Source: Cristatella mucedo (Eukaryota > Bryozoa > Phylactolaemata > Cristatellidae). From it: DNA of 64,000 nt. The stretch covers positions 208,501 through 272,500 of the forward strand of contig WPIO01000087.1 in the NCBI GenBank assembly GCA_009760855.2, written 5' to 3'. Below, piece by piece: positions 25,101-32,343 of this stretch (position 1 is the first letter of the stretch; every line of letters starts with the position of its first letter). The position numbers and the translations under genes are program-made. Under the pieces are notes generated by a model, which was given only the letters and a program-made list of their open reading frames with translations, was not told where the DNA came from and did not search any database.

Positions 25101-25629
25101 CATCCGGGTCAGAGGAGCAGGAGGCACGATGTGATGCTGAGTATGTATTTCTGATAGGCAGGCCGTGTAAAGAGATTCAAAGAATCTCTGAACATGTGAG
25201 TAGCAGGACCTTGAAGTCGGCGGGTTGCTGCTCGATGGGAAGCCAGTGCAGGTCGGCAAGAAGTGGTGTAAAGATGCATTTGGGTAATGTCTCGCAGCAT
25301 TGTTGGCAGCTTGAAAGAGGAACTGAAAAAAGGCTGAACTTGCTCAAGTCGATTGCGAAAAAAAGAAAAGCTTAAAGCTTAGCGTAAAGAGCTTAGAGAG
25401 CTTAACGACCTTGAACTAGCTTCGCATCGCTGTCACGTGTCTCTGGCTGACTTGCGCCTGTCTGTGCGCTGGCCATCTCTAGACGTTGCTGCTGTTTTCC
25501 AGCGTGGGTGCTCGGCTGCAGCCTGCTCGCCGGGCACCCACGACGTCAGCGACTGCAGTCGCTCTGCCGACCGGTCCTTAGGAATCGCCTAGGTGGCTTT
25601 TCCGTAGGGGGGTTGTGAGCCTGGTGTTG

Positions 25630-25665
<36 letters not shown>

Positions 25666-26064
25666 CCAAAGCGCAATGGTTCGCAAAGCACTGGCAGCTG
25701 GAAAGTCGCGAGAACCGGAAGCCTCTAAATCTGACTGCCTAGTCCCAGCCGCGGGGTTGTCTCCCATTGGCTTCCGGTTCACTGAGCTGTCGTCATTGTT
25801 GCTGCCTCAGCCTGCTGTAATGTAATGCAATGTATCTCATGTAATGTATGTAATGTAATGTTTGTGTATCTGTAATGTAATGTACCAACGGTGCTGCGTG
25901 CTTCGGCCCTTTTTGCAGTCGGCAACTCTGCAATTGGCGCTCCCTCTGATGAAGCGCAGCTTTTGAGCCCCCCCCCCCTGCCCCCAGTGCGCTGGGGCGA
26001 TCCGTTAGGCCAGCCACATAGGCTGCTAGCTATGATTGGCTGTTATTGGCTATATTATATACTT

Positions 26065-26101
<37 letters not shown>

Positions 26102-26134
26102 GTACTATATTGGCTATATATATTGGCTGCTAGC

Positions 26135-26167
<33 letters not shown>

Positions 26168-26581
26168 TGTGTGCAGTTGGTCCTGTTTGCTCGCGAACGC
26201 ACGGAGCTCCGGTCAGCTGCTCTGTGAGACCAGCGCCGGACATGTGGCGGACACGCTTCACGTGCCACGTTCTTCGCGTGCTCTCGCTCGCTCTAGGACC
26301 TGACACCGTGCCTGTCCATCGAGGAGATAGCGGACAAGCTGGGCCTGTTCAAGCTGCTCTGTGGCCGCAGCTGGCACATCCAGGCGTGCGAGGCTCGCAG
26401 TGGCATGGGCCTCTACGACGGCCTCGAGTGGCTGTCGCGACAGCTCGTCGCCAGCACCGGACTTCCGGCCACTGTTACCTCAGCTGCAAGCGTGGCGCCC
26501 GGCTCGGCGGTCGGGGGCGGTGGTGGCAGCGCAGCCGGTAGCAGTGGCGGCGGAGGTGGCGCCGGCAGCAGCCAGGCATGA
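8019..26581 (+). CDS. TRIM23: TRIM23/ARD1: RING, B-box, coiled-coil, ARF-domain E3 ubiquitin ligase, nine exons
   Basis: TRIM23 is a RING E3 ubiquitin ligase with a C-terminal ARF-family GTPase domain. In mammals it sits on Golgi and lysosomal membranes and acts in innate signalling and autophagy. I assembled exons 8019-8087, 9283-9454, 12166-12281, 13338-13619, 16711-16914, 17313-17531, 18931-19065, 21473-21841 and 26297-26581. All junctions are AG/GT and the phases agree, giving about 616 residues against 574 in human. RING ligands are Cys27, Cys30, Cys47, His49, Cys52, Cys55, Cys68 and Asp71 (C3HC3D type). Two B-boxes occupy about 124-213, a coiled coil about 214-390 and the ARF domain about 400-590. 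ARF motifs include GLDDAGKTS (417-425), [17 protein letters not shown] and ANKQD, the last split by intron 8. The residue after WDVGG is Leu465, where ARF1 has Gln71. The last ~40 residues are a Gly/Ser/Ala-rich extension. The poly(A) signal is at 27272. Identification is from family knowledge and is strong. Confidence 0.93.
8872..9018 (+). mobile_element. tRNA-derived SINE family 1, copy a (TRIM23 intron 1)
   Basis: The head has box A (TGGTCCAGCGGTTAAG) and box B (GGGCTCGACCCC) of a tRNA-like RNA polymerase III promoter. The tail, TTGAATAGAGATTAAGTTCT then CTTGGGGCGCTATACAAATG, resembles the LINE A tail. The copy is almost complete. Confidence 0.85.
9283..9454 (+). CDS. TRIM23: TRIM23 exon 2, RING finger
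   Basis: The acceptor TCGTTGCAG ends at 9282 and the donor is TCCG|GTAAGA. It encodes [20 protein letters not shown], then [10 protein letters not shown] and CPFDRQATE, the C3HC3D RING of TRIM23. It ends in phase 1 on the first base of a Gly codon. Confidence 0.93.
9822..9950 (-). mobile_element. SINE family 1, copy b, rearranged (TRIM23 intron 2)
   Basis: The tRNA-like head lies on the - strand (GGGCTCGAGCCCACGACCTC read on +, to about 9903). The following GAAGCACCTGAATAGAGGTT (9911 on) is a SINE 1 tail on the + strand. Head and tail point in opposite directions, so the copy is rearranged or two copies are joined. Confidence 0.65.
10460..11437 (+). mobile_element. LINE family A, three tandem 3'-end copies (TRIM23 intron 2)
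   Basis: Three 5'-truncated LINE A 3' ends lie head to tail in one orientation. The first, about 10460-10737, stops shortly after the coding end. The second restarts at TCTACTCCCCCACCAGGCCA (10741) and runs through its ATT tail at about 11196. The third starts at CCCTGTGATTTCTCC (about 11200) and ends in another ATT tract (about 11437). The frames are broken. Confidence 0.75.
12166..12281 (+). CDS. TRIM23: TRIM23 exon 3, RING to B-box linker
   Basis: The acceptor TTTTTTGTAG and donor CAT|GTAAGT flank it. It encodes [18 protein letters not shown], almost the same as vertebrate TRIM23 just after the RING. It starts in phase 1 and ends in phase 0. Confidence 0.92.
12440..12795 (-). mobile_element. 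LINE family B 3'-end fragment (TRIM23 intron 3)
   Basis: The - strand matches the LINE B end: the TGTAATGTAATG tail (+ strand), GTGTTAGCAGGAGAGTTTTG, CGGCTTTCGGTACGCATTCG and a translated [20 protein letters not shown]. It is closely related to the copies at 44, 51.7 and 55.5 kb. Confidence 0.8.
13338..13619 (+). CDS. TRIM23: TRIM23 exon 4, two B-box zinc fingers
   Basis: It encodes B-box 1 ([16 protein letters not shown] and on to HRRV) and B-box 2 ([18 protein letters not shown] and on to HVRHK). The acceptor is GCCCGCACAG at 13337; a second in-frame AG six bases later (13343) would drop two residues. The donor is AAG|GTAGCC. The exon is much richer in GC than the flanking introns. Confidence 0.92.
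13740..13993 (+). mobile_element. LINE family A 3' UTR with expanded GA tract (TRIM23 intron 4)
   Basis: The sequence follows the LINE A 3' end (TGCTGTGCCTGTCACCTCTA, CATATGTAAAGTGCC, then GATTAAGCTCTCTGAGGGTG). The short GAGAGA of the normal tail has become a GA tract of about 40 bases (13896-13937). Confidence 0.75.
14898..14965 (-). mobile_element. LINE family A tail remnant (TRIM23 intron 4)
   Basis: CATAATAATAATGATATTAA followed by TTTGTATAGCTCAGAAAAC and AATCTCTTTC is the reverse complement of a decayed LINE A or SINE 1 tail. Confidence 0.5.
15205..15590 (-). mobile_element. LINE family B fragment (TRIM23 intron 4)
   Basis: On the - strand it gives [20 protein letters not shown] and the 3' end with the CGGTGTGTGTATGAC / AACAGACTCTATCTCTC equivalents of LINE B. 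It is more diverged than the copies near 44 and 51 kb. Confidence 0.7.
15596..15728 (+). mobile_element. SINE family 1, copy c, degenerate (TRIM23 intron 4)
   Basis: The tail is clear (GGGATTAAGTTCTCTTGGGG then TGCTATAAAAATCAG). The tRNA-like head is decayed. Confidence 0.6.
15790..16165 (-). mobile_element. LINE family A 3'-end fragment (TRIM23 intron 4)
   Basis: The reverse complement of the LINE A 3' end: AATAATAATAATAACACATT, GATAAAGTGCTCTCAGAGAA, GTTAGGGGTAACATGCACAG, and up to the GGTCTCCAAAGGAA segment. A SINE 1 copy begins directly after it. Confidence 0.8.
16166..16322 (+). mobile_element. tRNA-derived SINE family 1, copy d (TRIM23 intron 4)
   Basis: An intact head (TGGTCTAGCGGTTAAGGTGC; box B GGGCTCGAGCCCC) and tail (CTGAATAGAGATTAAGTTCT, CTTGGGACGCTATATAAATG, then ATTATT repeats). 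This is the best preserved copy and shows the LINE A-like tail clearly. Confidence 0.88.
16711..16914 (+). CDS. TRIM23: TRIM23 exon 5, coiled-coil start
   Basis: The acceptor CGTCTTTCAG and donor ACT|GTAAGA flank 68 codons. [19 protein letters not shown] aligns with the vertebrate HSVLEPEANQIRASILDM region. The later part ([14 protein letters not shown]) is less conserved. It is in phase 0 at both ends. Confidence 0.88.
17313..17531 (+). CDS. TRIM23: TRIM23 exon 6, coiled coil
   Basis: It encodes [20 protein letters not shown] and a helical stretch with [20 protein letters not shown], matching the TRIM23 coiled coil. The acceptor is TCCTACTTGCAG; an AG ten bases downstream would break the phase. 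The donor is CAG|GTGAGC. Confidence 0.9.
18024..18078. repeat. (GT)n/(GA)n microsatellite (TRIM23 intron 6)
   Basis: A GT tract, a GA tract and a second GT tract lie in sequence. They are of no coding relevance. Confidence 0.85.
18931..19065 (+). CDS. TRIM23: TRIM23 exon 7, coiled coil to ARF linker
   Basis: The acceptor ACGCTTTTAG and donor AAG|GTAGGG flank 45 codons. [19 protein letters not shown], then RQQQQFAEG and PSIPITFTK, match vertebrate TRIM23 closely. Confidence 0.92.
19285..19520 (+). repeat. single-arm relative of the 63-64 kb foldback repeat (TRIM23 intron 7)
   Basis: ATCTACCAAGGTTCAACAAG then TTGGGATACAAGT (about 19485-19517), GCAGAACTGAACTCGTATTT and ACCTCAACAAGCTTC match the right arm of the inverted repeat at the window end in the same order. 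No opposing arm is seen here. Confidence 0.65.
20184..20215 (-). mobile_element. LINE family A tail scrap (TRIM23 intron 7)
   Basis: AATAATAATAATGATAATGC then ATTTGATAAA resembles the terminal 30 bases of the LINE A 3' end, reverse complemented. Confidence 0.4.
20788..20896. repeat. (GT)n-rich microsatellite (TRIM23 intron 7)
   Basis: Interrupted GT tracts with CG and AT variants. The histidine/threonine-rich open frames here are artefacts. Confidence 0.85.
21076..21252 (-). mobile_element. tRNA-derived SINE family 2, copy b (TRIM23 intron 7)
   Basis: On + it reads GCTGATTAAACAACCTCATT and TGTATAGCAGCAGAGAAGCC, ending with a tRNA-like ATTCAAACCCACGAACTCAA. The order matches the copy at 48.56-48.73 kb on the same strand. 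Confidence 0.7.
21473..21841 (+). CDS. TRIM23: TRIM23 exon 8, ARF GTPase domain
   Basis: It encodes [20 protein letters not shown], the P-loop GLDDAGKTS, switch 1 [12 protein letters not shown], switch 2 [18 protein letters not shown], and ends within the G4 motif (ANKQ, with D in the next exon). The codon at 21668-21670 gives Leu at the ARF1 Gln71 position; human TRIM23 has Lys there. The exon is very GC-rich. Confidence 0.94.
22083..22170. repeat. (GA)n microsatellite (TRIM23 intron 8)
   Basis: A near-perfect GA tract of about 87 bases just downstream of the ARF-domain exon. Confidence 0.95.
22349..22436. repeat. 22-bp minisatellite, four units (TRIM23 intron 8)
   Basis: Four head-to-tail copies of GAGTTCACTTAATCCGAATC plus two variable bases (GC, AC, GT, GA). 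The unit is otherwise identical in all four, which suggests a recent expansion. Confidence 0.9.
22942..23025 (-). mobile_element. LINE family A / SINE 1 tail remnant (TRIM23 intron 8)
   Basis: AATAATAATAATAATGATAA, GCCTAAGAGAACTTATGTCT and CTTTCCGAGC are a decayed reverse-complement tail that stops just before a + strand LINE A copy. Confidence 0.5.
23085..24592 (+). mobile_element. LINE family A with reverse transcriptase domain, 5'-truncated (TRIM23 intron 8)
   Basis: This is the most complete LINE A copy. It encodes [55 protein letters not shown] and the catalytic [10 protein letters not shown], then the family's C-terminal segment with [13 protein letters not shown] and [18 protein letters not shown]. 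These motifs place it in the CR1/L2-like non-LTR group. It is broken: a frameshift lies near 23180 and a stop follows RACLD at 23849-23851. The tail AAGCGCCTAGAGAGAGATTA, AGTTCTCTGAGGTTGC and ATT repeats ends at 24592. It lies in the host gene's orientation inside an intron. It is not expected to be autonomous. Confidence 0.88.
25055..25335 (-). mobile_element. LINE family A-related fragment, diverged (TRIM23 intron 8)
   Basis: On the - strand it gives [20 protein letters not shown], the conserved C-terminal motif of CR1/L2-like elements. The rest is degenerate. Confidence 0.55.
25630..25663. repeat. (CTG)n trinucleotide repeat (TRIM23 intron 8)
   Basis: Eleven TGC units that would read as glutamine on the - strand. 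No supported gene covers it on that strand. Confidence 0.9.
25812..25886. repeat. (TGTAA)n tract, probably a LINE B tail (TRIM23 intron 8)
   Basis: Repeated TGTAATG units with GTATCTC spacers resemble the reverse complement of the LINE B terminal GAGATACATTACATTA. No LINE B body is attached. Confidence 0.5.
26055..26173. repeat. (TA)n, (GA)n and (GT)n microsatellites (TRIM23 intron 8)
   Basis: TA tracts, TATTGGC repeats, and a GA tract that runs into a short GT tract lie within 130 bases of the last TRIM23 exon. Confidence 0.85.
26297..26581 (+). CDS. TRIM23: TRIM23 exon 9, end of ARF domain and C-terminal tail
   Basis: The acceptor GCTCGCTCTAG is followed by D, completing NKQD, then [40 protein letters not shown] and a Gly/Ser/Ala-rich tail to TGA at 26579-26581. 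Human TRIM23 ends a few residues after the equivalent LSRQLV, so the tail is an extension. Confidence 0.92.
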   Translation, partial: DLTPCLSIEEIADKLGLFKLLCGRSWHIQACEARSGMGLYDGLEWLSRQLVASTGLPATVTSAASVAPGSAVGGGGGSAAGSSGGGGGAGSSQA

Positions 26582-27271
26582 TGCCGCATCAGCAGAGTGC
26601 AGTGGCAGGCCGTGGTACCGTGCCATGGCACAAATGGCGGTCAAGATATGGTTGTGTCGTTGTTTTCACCTGGCGGCCACGATCTCCGAATGTAGCCAAC
26701 ATAGCCGCAAGCAATCCAGCAGCTCAAACGGCCACCTTTCGCGACCCTCACCTTCTTGATGTGTTCAGCCGCTGTCTCGGCACGTGTCGTAGACGGTCTC
26801 GTGTTCCTCCGTGAAGATCAGTGTCGACTTCGAGATTCACCCTATTGTTTTGTTTTTTTATTCGTCAGGCAGCATTTTCTCAGAAATGTATTTGCCTCGG
26901 TGACAGCAAACCGCGATTCTCTGAGATCAATCGCATGCTCCGGTGTTTGCTCTACTCCAGCTGCAGCTCTCTCTGCTGTCGCACGCTGCTGGGGCATGGC
27001 GCTGCCCTTGGCTTGAGATGTACCAATGATGACAGTCGATCGCGAGGCCGTGACCTTGTCACCTTGCCATTAGGGGCCTGGGCTTTCATACGAGCCCTGG
27101 CGCCGAGCTTCTAGCCATGAACGCTCAGCGAAACGCTTGTGTTGTCTTGACCTTTGGGCTTGTTGTTTCGCTCGACGAGGCAGCAGTGGCCCTGCCCCGA
27201 CTCGCTGTCTATCGTCACTGTCTCAGCACTAGCAAATGCCTTATACCGGATGCATGAGATGCAGCGAAAGC

Positions 27272-27277
27272 AATAAA
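27272..27277 (+). terminator. TRIM23: poly(A) signal AATAAA, TRIM23
   Basis: The first clear AATAAA after the TRIM23 stop lies 691 bases downstream, giving a 3' UTR of about 0.7 kb. It lies before the next LINE, which begins at about 27.53 kb. Confidence 0.55.
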
Positions 27278-27528
27278 GCTGGCTATATGTAGCATTTCCT
27301 CTCGGTCATTGTGCTGGTTTAAGCCCCAGCCAAGCAGGGAACTGGGCAGGCACTCATAACATCCATCGACGATTGGCAGGATTCCGTAGTCAGGCGTTAG
27401 GCTGGAAGACTCGTGATGCCTACAGCGGACGTTAGACACACCAGTAGACGTGCACGCGGTTGGTTGTTCCACTTCGAGATAGGGGTAGCATTAGAACGTT
27501 TTTTGGCGTTAATGGAACGGGTCTTCGT

Positions 27529-28262
27529 TTAATAATAATAATAATGCACTTGATAAAGCGCCCTCGGAGAACTCAATCTCTCTCTCTCTAGCCCTTTACA
27601 TTTGCTGCAAAGGGAAATCCAATTGAATGGTGGGTAAAATCATGATTGAAAAAGAAATAAAATGAATAACATGGTTAGGGGTGACATGCACAGGGTCAGC
27701 ATGCAAATGTGGTTAGTGGCAGCATGCAGTGTCAGAACGCATAAGCACATCAAGGACGAATCACAGGGACCCACTAAATGCTGTCCTAAATAGGTGTGTT
27801 TTTAAGTTCTTTTTAAATGTGGTCAGGTCAGGGGATGTTCTGATGCAGGTCGGGAGGGAGTTCCAGGCTTTGGGAGCATACGAACTAAATGCACGGTCTC
27901 CAAAGGATTTGAGGTTTGTACGGGTATTTGTAGACTGTTGGATTCCGAAAAGCAGGTGGCACGATGCTTGGCCTGATGGGGGAATATATCTGAGAGATAG
28001 GTTGGAGCCAAAGAATGAAGTGACCTAAAAGGGAGCGACAAAACCTTACGAAATCAATCCATTGCTTGACTGGTAGCCAGTGCCGGTCGGCGAGAAGTGG
28101 AGTAATGTGGCAACTGCAACGTTCACGACAGACAAGCCTAGCTTTGGAGTTTTGCACCAGCTGCAAACGCCTGATCGCACATGCCGGTAGGCCAGCGAGC
28201 AGTGAGTTGCAGAAGTCGAGACGGGATGTCACGTTTGAGTGGCGTCCTGGCACTAGAGGGGT
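27529..28262 (-). mobile_element. LINE family A 3' half
   Basis: The reverse-complement ATT tail at 27529 (AATAATAATAATGCACTTGA) is followed by the 3' UTR and the C-terminal coding part. On - it encodes [20 protein letters not shown] and [18 protein letters not shown]. Stops and frameshifts are present. Confidence 0.82.
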
Positions 28263-28308
28263 TTCTGCTGAGCCACTGGGAACCTGAAAAGGCGTTACTA
28301 GTTATATT

Positions 28309-28309
28309 T

Positions 28310-28369
<60 letters not shown>

Positions 28370-28388
28370 ATATATATATATATATAAT
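28309..28388. repeat. (CA)n(TA)n(GT)n microsatellite
   Basis: CA, TA, GT and TA dinucleotide tracts form a partly palindromic block between a LINE A copy and a SINE 1 copy. Confidence 0.9.
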
Positions 28389-28512
28389 TCACATTAATAA
28401 TGCCCTAAGAGAACTTAAATCTCTATTCAGGCGCTTCTCATTTGCCACTTAGCTCGAGCCCACGACCTCGGCCAGATCTTGGTCGGGGCGAGCACCTTAA
28501 CCACTGGCCCTG
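28386..28512 (-). mobile_element. tRNA-derived SINE family 1, copy e
   Basis: The tail (GCCCTAAGAGAACTTAAATC, TCTATTCAGGCGCTTC) and tRNA-like head (GCTCGAGCCCACGACCTCGG, CACCTTAACCACTGG) are both on the - strand. The copy is nearly complete. Confidence 0.83.
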
Positions 28513-29734
28513 TAGCAATGTTAACGTGACATCACTTCCACGACGTTCTGCCCCAGCCAAAGCCAAGATTCAATGCTGCTGCGAAGCCATTCACTAGTTA
28601 ATGGTTGAGAAACTTACAATTTTTATTGGCAAAAAAGGTTCGATATATAGTTGTCCTAAATGATTACTATTGGCTGAGCAAATCATGCCTACAAATCCTA
28701 ATGCCATTGGGTTCTCTTCAGGAACAAGCTCAGGTAAGCCGTGGCTGATGTGGCCTCGGCCGAGTCTAATTGGCCCAGGTAAACGTAACATTCAGCCAAT
28801 CAGCAGTGGTCTGCTGCTCTGAAAATAGATCTGTTGCCATCAAGTCATCCAGTGCCGTAATGGAGGTCAAGGTGAGATCGCTCGACGTCTTATAGGTGCA
28901 CTGGCTGTAAAGCAGATTCAGCCCACGCCGAACTCGCAACCTTTGCCAGGCCAATGGGCGATCTGGGCACGGGCCAGTGACTCACTGCAACGGCGCTCCA
29001 GAGTCTTGATCAAATACTTCTTTTAAAACGATTCGCCGATCCAAATTAAATCCTCATCAAGGTAGATGTCCTACCATCCGAAATTCTGACTCAAGCTTTT
29101 TTGCAGTGCCTCTAACCAACAGCCAATTCTTTGGAGACCCTACGCTTTCCTTCCAGTGAAGACCACCAAAGAGGGGGTGGCAGAAAGTCTTTCAGAGACA
29201 AACTCTTTTCACAACTTAATTAATTACAATAGCCTCGGGATCTTTTTTAAGAAATGTCACAAGTTGCTACCGAACATTTTCTTTCGTCAGTGGTGGCCAT
29301 ATGGAGGACGAAATACCTGGACATTTGTCTACGAATACGGTGAGAAATTTATCGGCCAAACGGTCAATATCCGGAGAGTAAGATATCTTCATAGGTGGCA
29401 GGCAAATGAGTCACTGTCCCGTGAACTTGCGTTTACTTGTTGATATGCAGGACTGGCGTGACGTCTGATACACAGGACTTCAGTTTTCTAGTGAAAAATA
29501 AAGCCATGGTTTTTCTAAGCTTCCGAGTGGAGACTCGGAGTTTTTTAATAAAACTGGTTTGATCTTCTTCAGATCATGACTTCTTAAATAAGCTTACAAG
29601 CCTGGACTTAACACGGCTCATCTTTTAAAGTCTTGAGGTAAATTGGTTCGGAATTTTCACGAATGATGCATAAGGACAGAATGTAGGGGATGCTTGTCGA
29701 GAGCACTCTTAAGTTTTGAGTGAGACGTGAATAT
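28513..29734. other. unassigned DNA
   Basis: No exon or repeat could be named. A + strand open frame at 29156-29443 (95 codons) has no recognised motif, no partner exons and ordinary base composition. AATAAA occurs near 29498. I would not call a gene. Confidence 0.4.
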
Positions 29735-29868
29735 AACCAATTTGTTTAGCGCCGTAAGAGAGCATTTAATTTCTATCCAGGTGCTTTATATCTGTGACAG
29801 GGCTCGAGCCCACGGATTCGGTCGTTCAGGCAAGCACTTTAACCACTGGGCCAAACCAGTTCATTGTT
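29735..29868 (-). mobile_element. tRNA-derived SINE family 1, copy f
   Basis: On +, GCGCCGTAAGAGAGCATTTA, TTTCTATCCAGGTGC, GGGCTCGAGCCCACGG and CTTTAACCACTGGGCC give tail then head of SINE 1 reverse complemented. It is moderately diverged. Confidence 0.75.
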
Positions 29869-29995
29869 GAATCACAGATGCACAATCCAAAAAATGCTGA
29901 TGTCGGACGATCAAACATCTCAACCACTCCCACGTTATGTCCTTGCCAAATGATCTCTGTGATGATCTAGCTGATCGCTCCTCTAGCTTAAGAAA

Positions 29996-30655
29996 ATAAT
30001 AACGCAAATGTTGGCACCCACAGAGAACGTAATCTCTTTATAGACTCAAGCTCTTTATAAATTATGCAACTAGGCTTTTCTGTCGTGAGGGCGTAGTTGC
30101 CACATTACACCACTTCTTGCCGACCTGCACTGGCTCCCAGTCAAGTAGAGCTTCGACTTTGAGGTTTTGTCACTCACTTTCGGGTCCCTTCATTCTTTGG
30201 CTCCAGCTTACCTATCGGATCTTCTCACCGCCATCGTTCCACCTGCTTTCCGGAATCTAACTGTTAAACCATACCTCGTACAAACCTAAAATCCTTTAGA
30301 GATCGTGCCTTTCGTTCGTATGCTCCCAAAGTCTGGAAGTCACTCCCGACCTGCATCAAGACATCTTGGACACATTTTAAAAGAAACTAAAAACGCACCT
30401 AATTTAGTGGATTCCTGTGATTCGTCTTCTATGTGCTTATGTGTGCTCATACTGTGCATGCTGCCGATAACCTAACTAGGCATGCTGACCTTATGCATGC
30501 AACCACCCCTAACCATGTTATTCTTGGTGTGTCTTGAGCATGCTACAGCTAACCATTAGATCGTACTTCCTTTACAGCAATTTAAAAGTGCCTAGAAAGA
30601 GAATGAGTTCTCTGAGGGTGTTTTATCAAGTGTGTTATTATTATTAGTTCAATGC
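29996..30655 (+). mobile_element. LINE family A 3' half, preceded by an inverted tail scrap
   Basis: From about 30062 the + strand carries the LINE A 3' part (TTGCCACATTACACCACTTC, GACCTGCACTGGCTCCCAGT, GTCCCTTCATTCTTTGG) and ends in GTGTTATTATTATTAG at 30645. At 29996-30060 a tail in the opposite direction (CCACAGAGAACGTAATCTCT) abuts it. It is non-coding. Confidence 0.78.
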
Positions 30656-31690
30656 ACCAATCGCGGTATCGAGGCTATCGGCAGCGTCTTGGTGCAGATC
30701 TAGCAGACATGCATCCCAAAAATATGTAAAAGGTTACCGGCATCAAAGCTTTTTAAGTGGCATCGCTGGACAAAGTCAGTGCTACCCTATGCATACGACG
30801 AAACAAGAATAGTAAACGAGATTGAGTAGTAATCCGAATTGGTCATCGGATAAAAACAATATCAGTCAAGCACATATCCCTTGTGATCAGGAAATTCAGT
30901 GTGATCAAAAGATACTTTACACGGATATAAAATTGGTATGACAACCATGTTGGAACAAGCCAGAGTTTTTCAGACAGTCAATAAATGATCGTATCTAACC
31001 GTTTCTAGATTCGTCAACGATAATATTGAAATCTCTGGCAACCATTAATGGCCTGTCACGCATGGGAATTTTAGTGAGGAACTCCAACAATCTTTCAGAA
31101 ACAAGGTTAGACAGTCAGAAAGGAAGGAGGTCGGTAGATCGCAACTGTGAGAGGCATTGTCATCGATGTGGATCAGATAGCAACCAATTCAGACGATGGC
31201 CCATGCAAAAGCCGCAAGTCTTTTAGCTTAAATGATGGCGAGCTAAATTAAGCCGGATTCTGAATGATAATATTTAATCTCAGTCCGTGAACTGTTAAAG
31301 CTAGGAGCCAATTATGCGATGATCTGTATCCGAGGATACAAGCCATCGCCAAACAATAAGATGTTAGTTGTGCTTTCGAAGTAAGCGTTGGGATTTGAGC
31401 TCTAGGCCACGGAGCCGTTGGTGGTTGTCATGGCCGTTGTTACTGAGCCGGACTTTTCCATGCAAAAGCTAGGTTAAAAACAGAGTGTTATAACATCAGT
31501 TCTAAAACACGTTTGACCCTTGATACGGCATTCCTCTCTGGCTTCTTTCTGACTGCTGCGAAACGGCAGTCTGCGAAAGCAAACGGATTATGAATGTCGA
31601 GATCTTTATTATTTAAGGTTCCGGAAATATAATGGCTAGGAGCTGACTGTGTGAGAAAATAAAATATTTTTCACGCTTCGGGGGAATGGT
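30656..31690. other. unassigned DNA
   Basis: I see no exon, repeat family or RNA gene. The open frame at 31026-31226 has no recognised features. Confidence 0.4.
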
Positions 31691-31867
31691 ACTGTTACGG
31701 GCCATATGAGGCGTCTCTATCCAGACGTGGAAGACGCTGCACCCTGTTTGTAAGAGATGCTAGAATTTATGTAGCCTGTCTGCCCGCGCTGTCTGTCTGG
31801 AAGATGGAAAAATAAAGACTACATGTTATATAGCAAAGCAGATAGCTAGCTATGACGCGTCACAATT
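31691..31867 (+). repeat. possible short solo LTR or similar element
   Basis: The block opens with TGTTACGGGCC, contains AATAAAGACTAC, and ends near the palindrome TGACGCGTCA, about 170 bases in all. A TGTTACGG start and internal AATAAA are typical of some Ty3-type LTRs. No internal domain, primer-binding site or second copy is visible, so this is only a suggestion. Confidence 0.2.
31853..31862. promoter_or_regulatory. bZIP-like palindrome TGACGCGTCA
   Basis: A perfect 10-base palindrome containing two TGACG half-sites lies 481 bases upstream of the SLC46 start. It resembles CRE/ATF-type sites with a changed centre. A function is inferred only. Confidence 0.25.
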
Positions 31868-32124
31868 AATTATTAAAGGTAGCCGCCGCCGAAGCGCTCA
31901 AAGTAGGCTGCGTTGTGAGGAAGCGGTCTTGCCGAAGTGAGTCCAGTCCGACTCTGGGAGAACAAATAAATATACAAGAATGTTGCTCTAATTTTTTATC
32001 ACTGTAGTCAAGTGGGCTCTTTTTGAATAGAAAGCGCTCCCGAGTGGCGCTGCGCGACCGTCTAATGCCGCGTCTGGGAGATGCAGATTCGTACACGCCC
32101 AACCGCCAGCCGGTTGGCCAAGAG

Positions 32125-32134
32125 GTCACGTGAT
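32125..32134. promoter_or_regulatory. CLEAR-like E-box GTCACGTGAT
   Basis: It matches nine of ten bases of the CLEAR consensus GTCACGTGAC, bound by TFEB/TFE3-type factors at lysosomal genes in vertebrates. It lies about 210 bases before the ATG of an SLC46 gene, a family with lysosomal members. Confidence 0.35.
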
Positions 32135-32183
32135 CACCTTGACCTCTCCCCCTGCCCTGCCGGGTGGGCCTGTTCGCGGCCGG

Positions 32184-32193
32184 TATATCGATA
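32184..32193. promoter_or_regulatory. TATATCGATA, possible core promoter or DRE-like element
   Basis: TATCGATA (32186-32193) equals the insect DRE palindrome, and the same block could act as a weak TATA element. It lies about 150 bases before the SLC46 ATG. Similar motifs occur by chance elsewhere in the window. Confidence 0.25.
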
Positions 32194-32343
32194 GTTGGAC
32201 GTTGCTCGTCGACTCTCCGCAGTTCAAGTATGTTGTAGAGAGTTCTAGCTCTCATCGCGCCCGTATGTGGCGATATTGCTGAGACCTCGTCTGTTGCTTT
32301 CTGACTGCCGGCTTCTGGGCTCGAGTGTCGACCGCCGCCGGAC

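Noticed and set aside
25546-25782. Polyglutamine protein on the - strand
   Set aside because: The eleven-unit CTG repeat lies in a TRIM23 intron, and no conserved sequence or splice sites surround it.
29156-29443. 95-codon + strand frame as a gene
   Set aside because: No recognised motif, no flanking exons and ordinary AT-rich composition. I cannot support it.
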